Of a DNA stretch of 64,000 nt, positions 24,678-32,853 are shown piece by piece. The notes below the pieces were generated by a model. It made no database searches and was not told where the DNA came from. It saw only the letters and a program-made list of their open reading frames with translations. Position 1 is the stretch's first letter. Each line of letters begins with the position of its first letter. The DNA lies in NCBI GenBank assembly GCA_947496695.1, contig CANMEI010000002.1:310001-374000 (forward strand), given 5' to 3'. The stretch is from an uncultured Cellulophaga sp. GTDB taxonomy: Bacteria; Bacteroidota; Bacteroidia; Flavobacteriales; Flavobacteriaceae. Position numbers and translations under genes: made by a program.

Positions 24678-25054
24678 GGTTTAGTAATAATATTACAGTT
24701 TAAACATTTAAATTTTCTTTTCTCAAAAAAAGGAAAAAGCTTATGAAAAATACTTTTTCTTTCATAATAGCTTTCAGATTTTTGTGCTTTGCAATTAGGA
24801 CAAGTTATAGGCAAACCATCTTTTCCGATAGCATAACTACGTATAGAGTCATAAATTTCTCTTGCTCTTTCTTCATCTTCAGTAAATACCTGAATTTTAG
24901 CACCCCCAACAGCATTACTAATTAAAGGATCAGAGTTTACTATATTTCCATCTTTAACAAGAACTTGGATTCCTTCAGATTCCAATTTTAGTTTAAAAAT
25001 TTCAAGATCTGCAACGTATTCAAAAGCCGCTATTGTCACAAATTTATCTGCCAT
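24674..25054 (-). CDS. DUF2007-domain protein with C-terminal zinc ribbon
   Basis: A 126-residue protein. Residues about 5-72 are the DUF2007 alpha-beta fold (VTIAAFEYVADLEIFKLKLE through IQVFTEDEERAREIYD), annotated in databases as putative signal-transducing, with no proven function. Residues about 80-122 hold two cysteine pairs, TCPNCKAQ and FKCLNCN, separated by a basic-aromatic stretch, as in a zinc ribbon. It sits between bioF (3 bases) and bioD (4-base overlap), so it is translated with the biotin enzymes. Whether it takes part in biotin synthesis or simply rides the operon is unknown. Confidence 0.85.
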   Translation of the reverse strand: MADKFVTIAAFEYVADLEIFKLKLESEGIQVLVKDGNIVNSDPLISNAVGGAKIQVFTEDEERAREIYDSIRSYAIGKDGLPITCPNCKAQKSESYYERKSIFHKLFPFFEKRKFKCLNCNIITKP

Positions 25055-25057
25055 TAA

Positions 25058-26200
25058 TTATAAGTTTTTGTTTAAGATAGCTAATATATTTTTTATTTCA
25101 TCTTTCGTGTTATAACTATGTAAACAAAACCTAAGTCGTTCTTCTCCCTTAGGAACTGTTGGCGACAAAATTGCTTTAACTTCAAATCCGTTTTTTTGAA
25201 TTTGTGAGGCGTATTTTTTTACATTATTATTACCTGAGATCACACAACATTGTATAGCAGAATTACTATCAATAAATAATGGCGCTATTTTCAATGCAAT
25301 TAATTGATCTTTAAAATAATTGATATTCTTCTTTAAAGATAACCTATTCGTTTTTTTGACTAATAACTGTTGATAAGCAACTATAATTGTAGCTAATGAA
25401 TGTGGTGCTAATGCTGTAGTATAAATAAAGCTTCGGGCAAAATTTACCAAATAATTTTTAAGTTGCTCACTCCCCAAAACCGCCGCTCCATGACACCCCA
25501 TTGCTTTTCCGAAAGTTACAATTTGTGCAAATACTTGATTCTGTATTCCTAATTCACCCAATAAACCTTGACCGTCTTTCCCAAAAACACCTATAGCATG
25601 CGCTTCATCAACAATAAAATAGAATCCATTTTTTTTACAAAAATCTGCTAAGGCTTTTAAATCAGGCATATCACCATCCATAGAAAAAATAGATTCTGTA
25701 ACAATGTAAACCTCAACATTTGTAGTGGCAACTCTTTTAACTAATTGTTGTAAATCATCTAAATTATTATGTTTGAATTTATAAGCTCTAGCATTACTCA
25801 TAGAAATTCCATCTCGTATGCTAGCATGAATGTATTCGTCATACAGAATAATATCACCACGTTGTGGTACTGCACTAAAAAATCCAATATTTGCATCGTA
25901 ACCAGAATTAAACACAAGTGCAGCTTCAACTTTATGAAAATCAATAATAACATTTTCAAGTTCATCATATAAATTACTATTTCCTGAAATTAATCGGGAA
26001 CCAGTTGCACCATTTTGCACAATTTGCTTATCAAAAAGTAATTGCGACGCACTTTTGAATATGGTTTCATCTTGAGAAAAACCAATATAATCATTTGAAT
26101 AAAAATCTATTAAATTATTAGAATTTGGAAGGTACCGCAATGCATTTTCTCGCTTACGATTTTCTAATTTTTTACTCAGTTTTATGGGGAAAATTGCCAT
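25058..26200 (-). CDS. bioF: 8-amino-7-oxononanoate synthase
   Basis: A 380-residue PLP enzyme of the alpha-oxoamine synthase family, joining pimeloyl thioester and alanine to give KAPA. Seen: Asp198 and His201 in FIVDEAHAIGVFG, PLP Lys232 in VTFGKAMGCHGAAVLG, GATGSRLISGNS near 65-75. Length is usual. First gene of the operon bioF-DUF2007-bioD-bioA-synthase-nfeD-flotillin. A near-consensus -7 box ends only five bases before the ATG, which predicts a leaderless or nearly leaderless mRNA. Confidence 0.95.
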   Translation of the reverse strand: MAIFPIKLSKKLENRKRENALRYLPNSNNLIDFYSNDYIGFSQDETIFKSASQLLFDKQIVQNGATGSRLISGNSNLYDELENVIIDFHKVEAALVFNSGYDANIGFFSAVPQRGDIILYDEYIHASIRDGISMSNARAYKFKHNNLDDLQQLVKRVATTNVEVYIVTESIFSMDGDMPDLKALADFCKKNGFYFIVDEAHAIGVFGKDGQGLLGELGIQNQVFAQIVTFGKAMGCHGAAVLGSEQLKNYLVNFARSFIYTTALAPHSLATIIVAYQQLLVKKTNRLSLKKNINYFKDQLIALKIAPLFIDSNSAIQCCVISGNNNVKKYASQIQKNGFEVKAILSPTVPKGEERLRFCLHSYNTKDEIKNILAILNKNL

Positions 26201-26204
26201 TCTG

Positions 26205-26212
26205 TAAAGGTA
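26205..26212 (-). promoter_or_regulatory. Candidate -7 promoter element of the biotin operon
   Basis: Minus-strand TACCTTTA (26212-26205), one mismatch from TAnnTTTG, immediately before the bioF ATG at 26200. If used, transcription begins at or within a base or two of the start codon. No -33 box is clear. Confidence 0.4.
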
Positions 26213-26258
26213 AAAAATTCCTGATTAAGGCTTGAATAAAAATAGATCTCTATTTAGG

Positions 26259-26290
26259 TTGACATATAGCCACATTAAATGCTACTTTAG
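26259..26290 (+). promoter_or_regulatory. Promoter of the M61 peptidase gene
   Basis: TTG at 26259-26261, 21-base spacer, TACTTTAG at 26283-26290 (one mismatch from TAnnTTTG). Its place inside the longer open frame from 26232 is evidence that translation begins downstream, at 26313. Confidence 0.55.
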
Positions 26291-26312
26291 TAACTCTAAA
26301 ATGCTATTTAAA

Positions 26313-28118
26313 ATGAAAACCATATTTCTTATTTTCACTATCCTTTTTTCTTCTGTAACAATTGCACAAACAAATACCTACAGTATTTCTTTTGAAAATG
26401 CAGTACACCATGAAGCAATAGTTACTGTAACTTTTCCGGAAGTAACTTCTAAAATATTTTCTGTTCGAATGAGCAGAACTTCCCCTGGCAGGTATGCGCT
26501 ACACGAATTTGCAAAAAACATATATAATGTAAAAGCTACTGACAGCAAAGGAAATGAGTTGAAAATTGAAAGACCCAATCCATACCAATGGGATATTTCA
26601 GGGCACGACGGAATAGTTAATATTTCATATACATTATTTGCGAATCGAGCTGATGGAACCTATTCACAAATTGATGAAACTCATGCTCATTTAAATATAC
26701 CAGCAACCTTTATATATGCTCCTGAATTTTCAGAGCGAAAAATAGAAGTTGATTTTAAAATTCGAGAAGATTTAAATTGGAAAATTGCCACACAACTTCC
26801 ATTAATTTCAGATACAACATATAGCGCACCTAATCTTCAATATTTTATGGATAGCCCAACTGAAATTAGTGATTTTAGTATGCGAGAATTTGAAGTCGCC
26901 GAAGCAAACGGAAAAAATAAAATCATAAAATTTGTATTACACCATAATGGAACTGAAGTAGAACTTGATACTTATTTTGAAAAAGTAAAGAAAATAGTTT
27001 TAGAAGAAAAAAAGGTTTTTGGTGAGCTTCCTGATTTTGATTACAATGAATATACATTTTTAGCTTGCTATATCCCAAATGCATCAAGAGATGGTATGGA
27101 ACACCGAAACTCGACAGTTTTAACTAGTTCAAAAAGTTTAGCTGATGGCGGTATGGAAGGTAACATTGGTACTGTTTCTCATGAGTTTTTCCACTCTTGG
27201 AATGTAGAACGTATTAGACCACAATCATTAGAACCTTTTAATTTTGAAGAAGCTAATATGAGTGGGGAGTTATGGTTTGCCGAAGGGTTTACAAGCTACT
27301 ATACCAATCTTATATTGTGTAGAGCTGGCATTATTAGTAAAGAAAAATATGTTGAAGGTTTAACAGGCACTTTTAACTATGTTTGGAATTCACCAGCAAG
27401 ACAGTTTTTTAATCCTATTGAAATGAGTTATCAAGCTCCCTTTGTAGATGCAGCAACTTCAGTTGACCCAGTAAATAGAGAAAATACATTTATATCATAT
27501 TATTCATACGGAAGTATTCTTGGCTTGGCTTTAGATTTACAGCTACGTGAAAACAAATTAAATCTTGATGATTTTATGAAATTGGTTTGGAACACCTTTG
27601 GTAAAAAAGAAATAACTTATACGGTTAAAAATCTTCATAAAAGCCTAAATGAATATGCTGGAAAAGAATTTGGCGATAATTTTTTCAATAATTATATCTA
27701 CAAAAGTGAAATGCCAGATTACAAAAAATTATTATCTTCTGTTGGTGTAGTTATAAAGCAAGATTTGAACACTCCTTACTTTGGAGCTAACGCTAGTATT
27801 AATGACGATTTAAATGGAGAAATAAATTCTAATATTACTATTGGAAGCCCTGCTTATATTGCTGGACTTGACAAAGGAGATATTATTACTGCAATAAATA
27901 ATAAACCATTCCCAAATGGTGAACAATTTGATAATTATATTAACCGGTATAGAATAGGGGAAACTTTAACGGTAGATTTTCTTCGCTACGGAGTTAAAAA
28001 ACAAACTACAGTAAAACTAATTTCTAGTCCTAAATATATTATAGAATTAGATGAAAAAAATGGACAAAAAACCACAAGGAATATATTAAAAAATAGGACC
28101 TCTTGGCTTAAAAAGTAA
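26313..28118 (+). CDS. M61 family metallopeptidase with PDZ domain
   Basis: A 601-residue secreted peptidase, taken from the ATG at 26313 because it opens a proper signal peptide (MKTIFLIFTILFSSVTIAQ) and the upstream part of the frame overlaps a promoter. The zinc motif HEFFH is at bases 27180-27194 with the third ligand Glu in LWFAEGFTSYYTNL. The N-terminal third is the beta-sandwich of the M1/M61 clan, the middle the thermolysin-like domain, and the C-terminal about 90 residues a PDZ domain (IGSPAYIAGLDKGDIITAIN). M61 enzymes cut Gly- or Ala-containing peptides. Single gene; divergent from bioF. Confidence 0.93.
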   Translation: MKTIFLIFTILFSSVTIAQTNTYSISFENAVHHEAIVTVTFPEVTSKIFSVRMSRTSPGRYALHEFAKNIYNVKATDSKGNELKIERPNPYQWDISGHDGIVNISYTLFANRADGTYSQIDETHAHLNIPATFIYAPEFSERKIEVDFKIREDLNWKIATQLPLISDTTYSAPNLQYFMDSPTEISDFSMREFEVAEANGKNKIIKFVLHHNGTEVELDTYFEKVKKIVLEEKKVFGELPDFDYNEYTFLACYIPNASRDGMEHRNSTVLTSSKSLADGGMEGNIGTVSHEFFHSWNVERIRPQSLEPFNFEEANMSGELWFAEGFTSYYTNLILCRAGIISKEKYVEGLTGTFNYVWNSPARQFFNPIEMSYQAPFVDAATSVDPVNRENTFISYYSYGSILGLALDLQLRENKLNLDDFMKLVWNTFGKKEITYTVKNLHKSLNEYAGKEFGDNFFNNYIYKSEMPDYKKLLSSVGVVIKQDLNTPYFGANASINDDLNGEINSNITIGSPAYIAGLDKGDIITAINNKPFPNGEQFDNYINRYRIGETLTVDFLRYGVKKQTTVKLISSPKYIIELDEKNGQKTTRNILKNRTSWLKK

Positions 28119-28133
28119 ATTGATAAAAATCAG

Positions 28134-28202
28134 CACCTATAATACGTTACTGTCAACAAACATAAATAAGGTTTGGTTAAAATCTTATTAATATTATAGG
28201 TG
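28134..28202. repeat. Spaced inverted repeat in the M61 / hypothetical convergent gap
   Basis: CACCTATAATA (28134-28144) and TATTATAGGTG (28192-28202) are perfect 11-base inverted copies 47 bases apart. No T-run follows either arm closely, so it is not a typical terminator, though it could fold in a transcript from either gene. Confidence 0.5.
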
Positions 28203-28233
28203 GTGATTTAAAATTGTCATTATTTAGTTGTCT

Positions 28234-28542
28234 TTATGCGACTACTCTAAATTTCTTTTTATCATACTGTAATTTTTGAATTCTTTCTTCAAATATTCTA
28301 GTATACTCTAATTGATTTTGAGCTATTTTATCATAATCATTAGTTATTGAGTTTGTACCGCTAATTGTCATAGAACTTACTATTTTTCTTTTTCGTGCTA
28401 AAGGTTTACTTCCTACACTACTTCTGAAAAAGTTAGTTTTGATTTTTTTAAAAAATCGCGCTAAAACATTTAATGAGTCGCTCTTTGTAAATACTGTTGT
28501 TTCTTCAACAGTGTTTTCTCCTGTAAATTGAATAGATTGCAT
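28234..28542 (-). CDS. Hypothetical protein, small and basic
   Basis: A 102-residue frame with ATG at 28542 and no recognised domain. The N-terminal half is Thr/Glu rich (MQSIQFTGENTVEETTVFTK), the middle strongly basic (FFKKIKTNFFRS; KPLARKRKIV), and the C-terminal about 40 residues a likely helix ending LQYDKKKFRVVA. No signal peptide or membrane segment. It lies at the left border of the polysaccharide locus, opposite in direction. Composition and a clean start make it likely to be real, but I do not recognise it. Confidence 0.55.
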   Translation of the reverse strand: MQSIQFTGENTVEETTVFTKSDSLNVLARFFKKIKTNFFRSSVGSKPLARKRKIVSSMTISGTNSITNDYDKIAQNQLEYTRIFEERIQKLQYDKKKFRVVA

Positions 28543-28741
28543 ATGTTATAAGATTTGGGTCTTGTAAAAATAACGATTATTTTTTACTTATATTACAAAA
28601 AAAAATAATTTTTGATGTATTTTCCTACAAATTTAAATATTTTAAAAAATAGAAGAACCCGAATAACCCAATAAAAACAAAGGCTTTAGAAATAACACTG
28701 CTCAAAATAAAGCTATGTGTTAAACAATTACTAAAATATTC

Positions 28742-28749
28742 TATTTTTG
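28742..28749 (+). promoter_or_regulatory. Promoter -7 element of the polysaccharide operon regulator (TATTTTTG)
   Basis: TATTTTTG matches TAnnTTTG exactly, 59 bases before the ATG at 28809. The bases 28543-28808 hold nothing else I can support. A -33 box is not clear. Confidence 0.5.
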
Positions 28750-28808
28750 AAAAAAGTAGCACTAAAATTCAATATACTTTTTCAAACTTTTAAAAAATTG
28801 TTTTAGTT

Positions 28809-29282
28809 ATGAACTGGTATGTATTATATGTTCAATATAGAAAAGAAAAGAAAGTAGCCGAAATGCTACAAAAAATCCATCTAGAAGTTTATTGCCCTAT
28901 TTTAAAAGAAGTAAAACAATGGAGTGATCGTAAAAAAACCACAGAAAACCCTTTATTTAAATCTTATGTATTTGTACGTCTTAATGAAAAAGAACGAGAT
29001 TTAGTTTTTAGTGTTCCTGGAGTTGTTCGTTATTTATTTTGGTTAGGCAAACCTGCTATTGTTAGAAATGAAGAAATAAATACTATTAAAAAATGGCTGC
29101 AGAATGATAATGTTGAAGCTATAACCTTGTCTAAATTAATTCCTGGTGATGAAATGTATATTAAAAATGGAATATTAAAAGATCATAAGGCGATTATACA
29201 AGAGGTAGGAAAAAAAAGATTGCGTTTAGCAATTCCAGGTTTAGGTCTTGTATTAAATGCTAAAATTAAAGATGTTGTATAG
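28809..29282 (+). CDS. NusG-like transcription antiterminator (UpxY/RfaH type)
   Basis: A 157-residue NusG paralogue. Residues 1-95 are the NusG N-terminal domain (MNWYVLYVQYRKEKKVAEML; NPLFKSYVFVRLNEKERDLV; VPGVVRYLFWLGKPAIV), which binds RNA polymerase. Residues about 110-157 are the KOW-type C-terminal domain (LIPGDEMYIKNGILKDHKAI). In Bacteroides, UpxY proteins, each the first gene of a capsule locus, let polymerase pass terminators in the leader of that locus. Here too the gene opens a 23-kb polysaccharide operon, ahead of a 442-base structured leader with an ops-like element. The housekeeping NusG would be elsewhere. Specific antitermination of this operon is a firm family inference. 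Confidence 0.92.
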   Translation: MNWYVLYVQYRKEKKVAEMLQKIHLEVYCPILKEVKQWSDRKKTTENPLFKSYVFVRLNEKERDLVFSVPGVVRYLFWLGKPAIVRNEEINTIKKWLQNDNVEAITLSKLIPGDEMYIKNGILKDHKAIIQEVGKKRLRLAIPGLGLVLNAKIKDVV

Positions 29283-29529
29283 TTGCAACAATCACTTCCC
29301 CCTAATAAATATTTATAAAAAAGATGTATTTCGTCTATATAATTTACGAAGCAACGTAATGTTCAATTTAAATGTAAAAAACTTGATTCTGTATATCTTA
29401 AAGATAGTAGAGACAAACTATATTATATTTACTTTAACATCTTAAAAAATAAATTGTTCGTAAATATTAACAGAGTTTTTAAATAAACCTTGTGCTTTAG
29501 TATTCGCCTGTTTAATTTTACTGTTTATG

Positions 29530-29583
29530 AAGCTTTTAGTTTACAAAAAATGAATGTAAAATACATTTAAAAATTAAAAGCTT
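29530..29583 (+). repeat. Nested inverted repeats in the polysaccharide leader
   Basis: Outer arms AAGCTTTTAGTTT (29530-29542) and AAATTAAAAGCTT (29571-29583), pairing with one G-U. Inside is AATGTA-AAA-TACATT (29553-29567). No U-run follows the right arm directly beyond TATTTTA, so it is at best a weak terminator, or a pause or antiterminator target. Confidence 0.55.
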
Positions 29584-29631
29584 TATTTTAGTAAATTAAC
29601 GTAAGTACTGTAGCAAACTTTTGTGACTAAC

Positions 29632-29644
29632 AGTGCGGAGCGCT
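29632..29644 (+). promoter_or_regulatory. ops-like GC-rich element before gmd
   Basis: Plus-strand GTGCGGAGCGCTACC stands out in very AT-rich DNA. It folds as AGTGC-GGA-GCGCT, and the core GCGGAGCG differs from the E. coli ops core GCGGTAGCG (recognised by RfaH) only by lack of one T. It lies about 85 bases before gmd, downstream of a NusG-paralogue gene. A proposed loading site; not proven. Confidence 0.4.
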
Positions 29645-29724
29645 ACCATAAAGATAGTTTTGAAATTTAAAAAATATCATAAACACAACAAAAACATATA
29701 TTAAATAACACATAAACAGAAATT

Positions 29725-30837
29725 ATGAAAGTAGCATTTATAACTGGCGTAACTGGACAAGATGGCGCTTACTTAAGTGAATTTTTATTGAAAAAAGGAT
29801 ATCAAGTTCACGGTCTTAAAAGAAGAGCATCTTTATTCAATACAGATAGAATTGACCATTTATACCAAGACCCACATGTAGAAAATCGTAATTTTATATT
29901 GCATTATGGTGATATGACGGATAGTACTAACCTGATCCGTTTAATTCAAGAAATACAACCAGATGAAATTTATAACTTAGCTGCAATGAGTCACGTACAA
30001 GTGTCTTTTGAAGTTCCTGAATATACAGGTAATGCCGATGGCTTAGGTACGCTTCGTATTTTAGATGCTGTTCGTTTATTAGGTTTAGAGAAAAAAACTC
30101 GTATATACCAAGCTTCCACTTCAGAATTGTATGGTAAAGTACAAGAAGTTCCACAATCGGAAACCACCCCTTTTTACCCTCGTAGTCCTTATGCTGTTGC
30201 TAAAATGTATGCATTTTGGATTACCGTAAATTATAGAGAAGCTTACGGCATGTATGCTTGTAACGGTATTTTATTTAATCATGAATCTCCTATTAGAGGT
30301 GAAACTTTTGTAACACGTAAAATTACACGTGCAACTTCAAGAATTGCGCTTGGTCTTCAAGACAAATTATATCTTGGTAATTTAGATGCAAAAAGAGATT
30401 GGGGTCATGCTAAAGATTATGTTCGCATGATGTGGATGATTCTTCAAGCAGAAGAAGCTGAAGATTGGGTTATCGCAACTGGAAAAACAACACCTGTAAG
30501 AGAGTTTGTGCGTATGGCATTTGGCGAAGTAGGCATAGAATTAGAGTTTAAAGGTGAAGGAATTGATGAAAAAGGCTACGTAAAAGCATGTTCTAACCCT
30601 GAATTCCAGATAGAAATTGGTAAAGAAGTTTTAGCAGTAGACCCTAAATATTTTAGACCAACAGAAGTAGATTTATTAATTGGTGATGCTACAAAAGCAA
30701 ATACTAAGTTAGGATGGATTCCTGAGTATGATTTACAAGGTTTATTAAAAGATATGATGCAAAGCGATATTAAATTAATGAAAAAAGATCAGCATTTGAA
30801 GAAAGGTGGTTATGAAACTTTCAATTATTTCGAATAA
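29725..30837 (+). CDS. gmd: GDP-mannose 4,6-dehydratase
   Basis: A 370-residue short-chain dehydrogenase making GDP-4-keto-6-deoxy-mannose, first step of GDP-L-fucose synthesis. The NADP motif [15 protein letters not shown] is at residues 7-21, catalytic STSELYGK and Y-x3-K of [13 protein letters not shown] are intact, and [17 protein letters not shown] is diagnostic for GMD. Cytoplasmic. First enzyme gene of the polysaccharide locus, followed by fcl after 93 bases that contain a hairpin. Confidence 0.97.
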   Translation: MKVAFITGVTGQDGAYLSEFLLKKGYQVHGLKRRASLFNTDRIDHLYQDPHVENRNFILHYGDMTDSTNLIRLIQEIQPDEIYNLAAMSHVQVSFEVPEYTGNADGLGTLRILDAVRLLGLEKKTRIYQASTSELYGKVQEVPQSETTPFYPRSPYAVAKMYAFWITVNYREAYGMYACNGILFNHESPIRGETFVTRKITRATSRIALGLQDKLYLGNLDAKRDWGHAKDYVRMMWMILQAEEAEDWVIATGKTTPVREFVRMAFGEVGIELEFKGEGIDEKGYVKACSNPEFQIEIGKEVLAVDPKYFRPTEVDLLIGDATKANTKLGWIPEYDLQGLLKDMMQSDIKLMKKDQHLKKGGYETFNYFE

Positions 30838-30862
30838 ACCTATCTTTTAAAATTAAGCAAAA

Positions 30863-30892
30863 ATGCATGCCACTATAATTTGTGGTATGCAT
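30863..30892 (+). terminator. Hairpin between gmd and fcl, possible attenuator
   Basis: ATGCATGCCAC (30863-30873) pairs with GTGGTATGCAT (30882-30892), ten Watson-Crick pairs and one G-U, loop of 8, followed by ATTTAAATTTTCTT. The U-tract is interrupted, so termination would be partial. Placed inside an operon headed by an antiterminator. Confidence 0.5.
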
Positions 30893-30930
30893 ATTTAAAT
30901 TTTCTTCAAGTTTCGCTTTAAAAAATAAAT

Positions 30931-32013
30931 ATGGAAAAAGACGCTAAAATATATATTGCTGGTCATCGTGGCCTAGTAGGTAGTGCCATTGTAAAAAATC
31001 TACAGGCAAGGGGTTATACAAATTTTGTTACGCGCACTCACAAAGAACTAGATTTAACTAACAGCACCGCTGTTGCTGAATTTTTCTTAAAAGAGAAGCC
31101 AGATTATGTTTTTTTAGCGGCTGCAAAAGTTGGAGGCATTGTTGCTAATAACACCTACAGAGCAGATTTTATTCATGATAATTTGATGATACAGAATAAT
31201 GTAATACATCAAAGCTACGTTCACAAGGTTAAAAAAATGATGTTTTTAGGAAGTACTTGTATCTACCCTAAACAATGTCCACAACCTATGAAAGAAGATT
31301 ATCTTTTGACGGATACTTTAGAATATACTAATGAGCCGTATGCAATAGCAAAAATAGCAGGTATTAAAATGTGTGAGAGTTACAACTTACAATACAATAC
31401 TAACTTTATATCGGTAATGCCAACCAATTTATATGGTCCTAATGATAATTTTGATTTAGAGAAATCACATGTACTCCCAGCACTTATACGCAAAATGCAT
31501 TTAGGCAAAGCTTTAGAAAGTGGTGATTGGAGTGCTATAAGAAAAGATTTAAATACCTTACCTATGGAAGGGGTAAACGGTGCCGCAATGGATGAAGATA
31601 TTTATGCTGTACTTAACAAATATGGCATTCAGAAAAAAGGTGATACCATCCATTTAGAAATTTGGGGTTCCGGTAAGCCAATGCGTGAATTTTTATGGAG
31701 CGAAGATATGGCCGATGCTTGTGTCTTTTTAATGGAGGAAAGAGACTTTAAAGATTGTTACGACATCAATACAAAAGAAATACGCAATACACACATAAAT
31801 ATTGGTACAGGTGTCGATATTTCAATTAAAGAATTAGCAAAACTTATTAAAAACACTATTGGGTTTAAAGGAAAGTTATATTTCAATGCAGATAAACCAG
31901 ATGGTACAATGAAAAAACTAACCGACCCTTCTAAGCTACATGGCTTAGGTTGGAAACACACAATAAATTTAAAAGAAGGTGTAGAAAAAATGTATGATTG
32001 GTATCAAAACTAA
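30931..32013 (+). CDS. fcl: GDP-L-fucose synthase
   Basis: A 360-residue epimerase/reductase converting GDP-4-keto-6-deoxy-mannose to GDP-L-fucose. Seen: NADP motif AGHRGLVGSAIVKNL (11-25), FLAAAKVGGIVANNTY, FLGSTCIYPKQCPQPMKEDY and Y-x3-K of EPYAIAKIAGIKMCESY, and PTNLYGPNDNFD. At 360 residues it is longer than E. coli Fcl (321); the surplus is an insert at about 190-230 (DLNTLPMEGVNGAAMDEDIY), also seen in Bacteroidota relatives. Together with gmd it indicates that fucose or a derivative is in the polymer. Confidence 0.96.
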   Translation: MEKDAKIYIAGHRGLVGSAIVKNLQARGYTNFVTRTHKELDLTNSTAVAEFFLKEKPDYVFLAAAKVGGIVANNTYRADFIHDNLMIQNNVIHQSYVHKVKKMMFLGSTCIYPKQCPQPMKEDYLLTDTLEYTNEPYAIAKIAGIKMCESYNLQYNTNFISVMPTNLYGPNDNFDLEKSHVLPALIRKMHLGKALESGDWSAIRKDLNTLPMEGVNGAAMDEDIYAVLNKYGIQKKGDTIHLEIWGSGKPMREFLWSEDMADACVFLMEERDFKDCYDINTKEIRNTHINIGTGVDISIKELAKLIKNTIGFKGKLYFNADKPDGTMKKLTDPSKLHGLGWKHTINLKEGVEKMYDWYQN

Positions 32014-32052
32014 AAAGACTGTAAAACTGGTAACCTATTTTAAATTAAACCA

Positions 32053-32772
32053 ATGTCACTTTCTACTTTTTTAAGTTATTTCAATCAAAAAAAAGCAACA
32101 AGATTATTTAATTTTTTGTTGCTAGGTGATTTAATTTTTATTCTATGCCATATTTTTGTTGTTGTGGTATTAAAATCAAAACCATCAGTTTTTTTATTAG
32201 ATGCTGAAAATATTGGTTTTCCTGAAGCATTCCAATACTTAAAATATTTGTTAGTTATTGCTTTTACAGTGTACCTTGTTTTTTATAAAAAATTACCTGT
32301 ATACCTACCATACATTCCAATATTTCTATTGCTTTTGGTAGATGATATTTTTCAAATACATGCTAAAGCAAGTTTTTTTATTGCATATCGCTTACATTTA
32401 CACGCCTTATTAGGTTATACGGCTATCATGTTTAGTCAAGTCATTTACACCTTGCTTATCGGAAGTATTAGTATTTTTCTAATCAGTTTATTTTATAAAA
32501 AAACTAGTACATCTAACAAAAAAATATTTATTGATATTTATATTCTCTTGGCACTTTTCATGTTTTTTGGAGTAGGTATAGATATAATTCATAAAATATT
32601 TGAAAACACTTCTAAATTAAGCTCAATATTAACCTTAGTAGAAGAAGGTGGGGAAATGATTACACTTAGCTTTATAAGCTGGTATTTTTGTTTTATAAGT
32701 TTTAAAACTGACGAAAATACTTATTTTTTAAAAGACTGCTTAACAAAAAAGTGTAGCTTAAAATTTCAATAA
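32053..32772 (+). CDS. Polytopic membrane protein of unknown function
   Basis: A 239-residue protein with about six to seven membrane helices (e.g. LLLGDLIFILCHIFVVVVL at 22-40, ILLALFMFFGVGIDIIHKI at 164-182). No known domain recognised. Polar residues lie in or near helices: Asp97, Asp98 and His103 (LLVDDIFQIHAK), Asp177 and His180 (GIDIIH), and Glu197, Glu198 and Glu201 (VEEGGEMI). That pattern is unusual for a passive membrane protein and would fit metal binding or hydrolysis. It lies between fcl and the first flippase, so a role in the polysaccharide is likely but unproven. Confidence 0.7.
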   Translation: MSLSTFLSYFNQKKATRLFNFLLLGDLIFILCHIFVVVVLKSKPSVFLLDAENIGFPEAFQYLKYLLVIAFTVYLVFYKKLPVYLPYIPIFLLLLVDDIFQIHAKASFFIAYRLHLHALLGYTAIMFSQVIYTLLIGSISIFLISLFYKKTSTSNKKIFIDIYILLALFMFFGVGIDIIHKIFENTSKLSSILTLVEEGGEMITLSFISWYFCFISFKTDENTYFLKDCLTKKCSLKFQ

Positions 32773-32853
32773 AAAAGAAAGTAATTTTTAAATTTATAAT
32801 TGAAAAACCGCTAAAAAAATCATTCAAATTGAAACTTACGTTTTAATAAAATC

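Larger units (their letters stand above)
29283..29724 (+). promoter_or_regulatory. Long structured leader between the antiterminator gene and gmd
   Basis: The 442 bases hold no credible gene. A 62-codon frame from 29257 overlaps the regulator and has poor composition. Visible structures: TTCGT / ACGAA (29330-29334 with 29346-29350), a nested pair of hairpins (29530-29583), a GC-rich hairpin AGTGC-GGA-GCGCT (29632-29644) with an ops-like sequence, and a -7 promoter-like TAGTTTTG (29655-29662). It fits a leader where a NusG-like factor loads onto polymerase. The function is inferred. Confidence 0.6.

Noticed and set aside
26232..26312. Upstream extension of the M61 peptidase
   Set aside because: A promoter-like pair at 26259-26290 lies within it and the signal peptide begins at 26313.
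29257..29445. 62-codon frame after the NusG-like gene
   Set aside because: Overlaps the regulator gene, has low-complexity Ile/Asn/Leu content expected of AT-rich DNA, and shows no domain.
29641..29647. GGTAGCG on the minus strand, an exact piece of the ops core
   Set aside because: ops must be on the strand of the transcript; this copy is on the opposite strand. The plus-strand GCGGAGCG was kept as the candidate instead.
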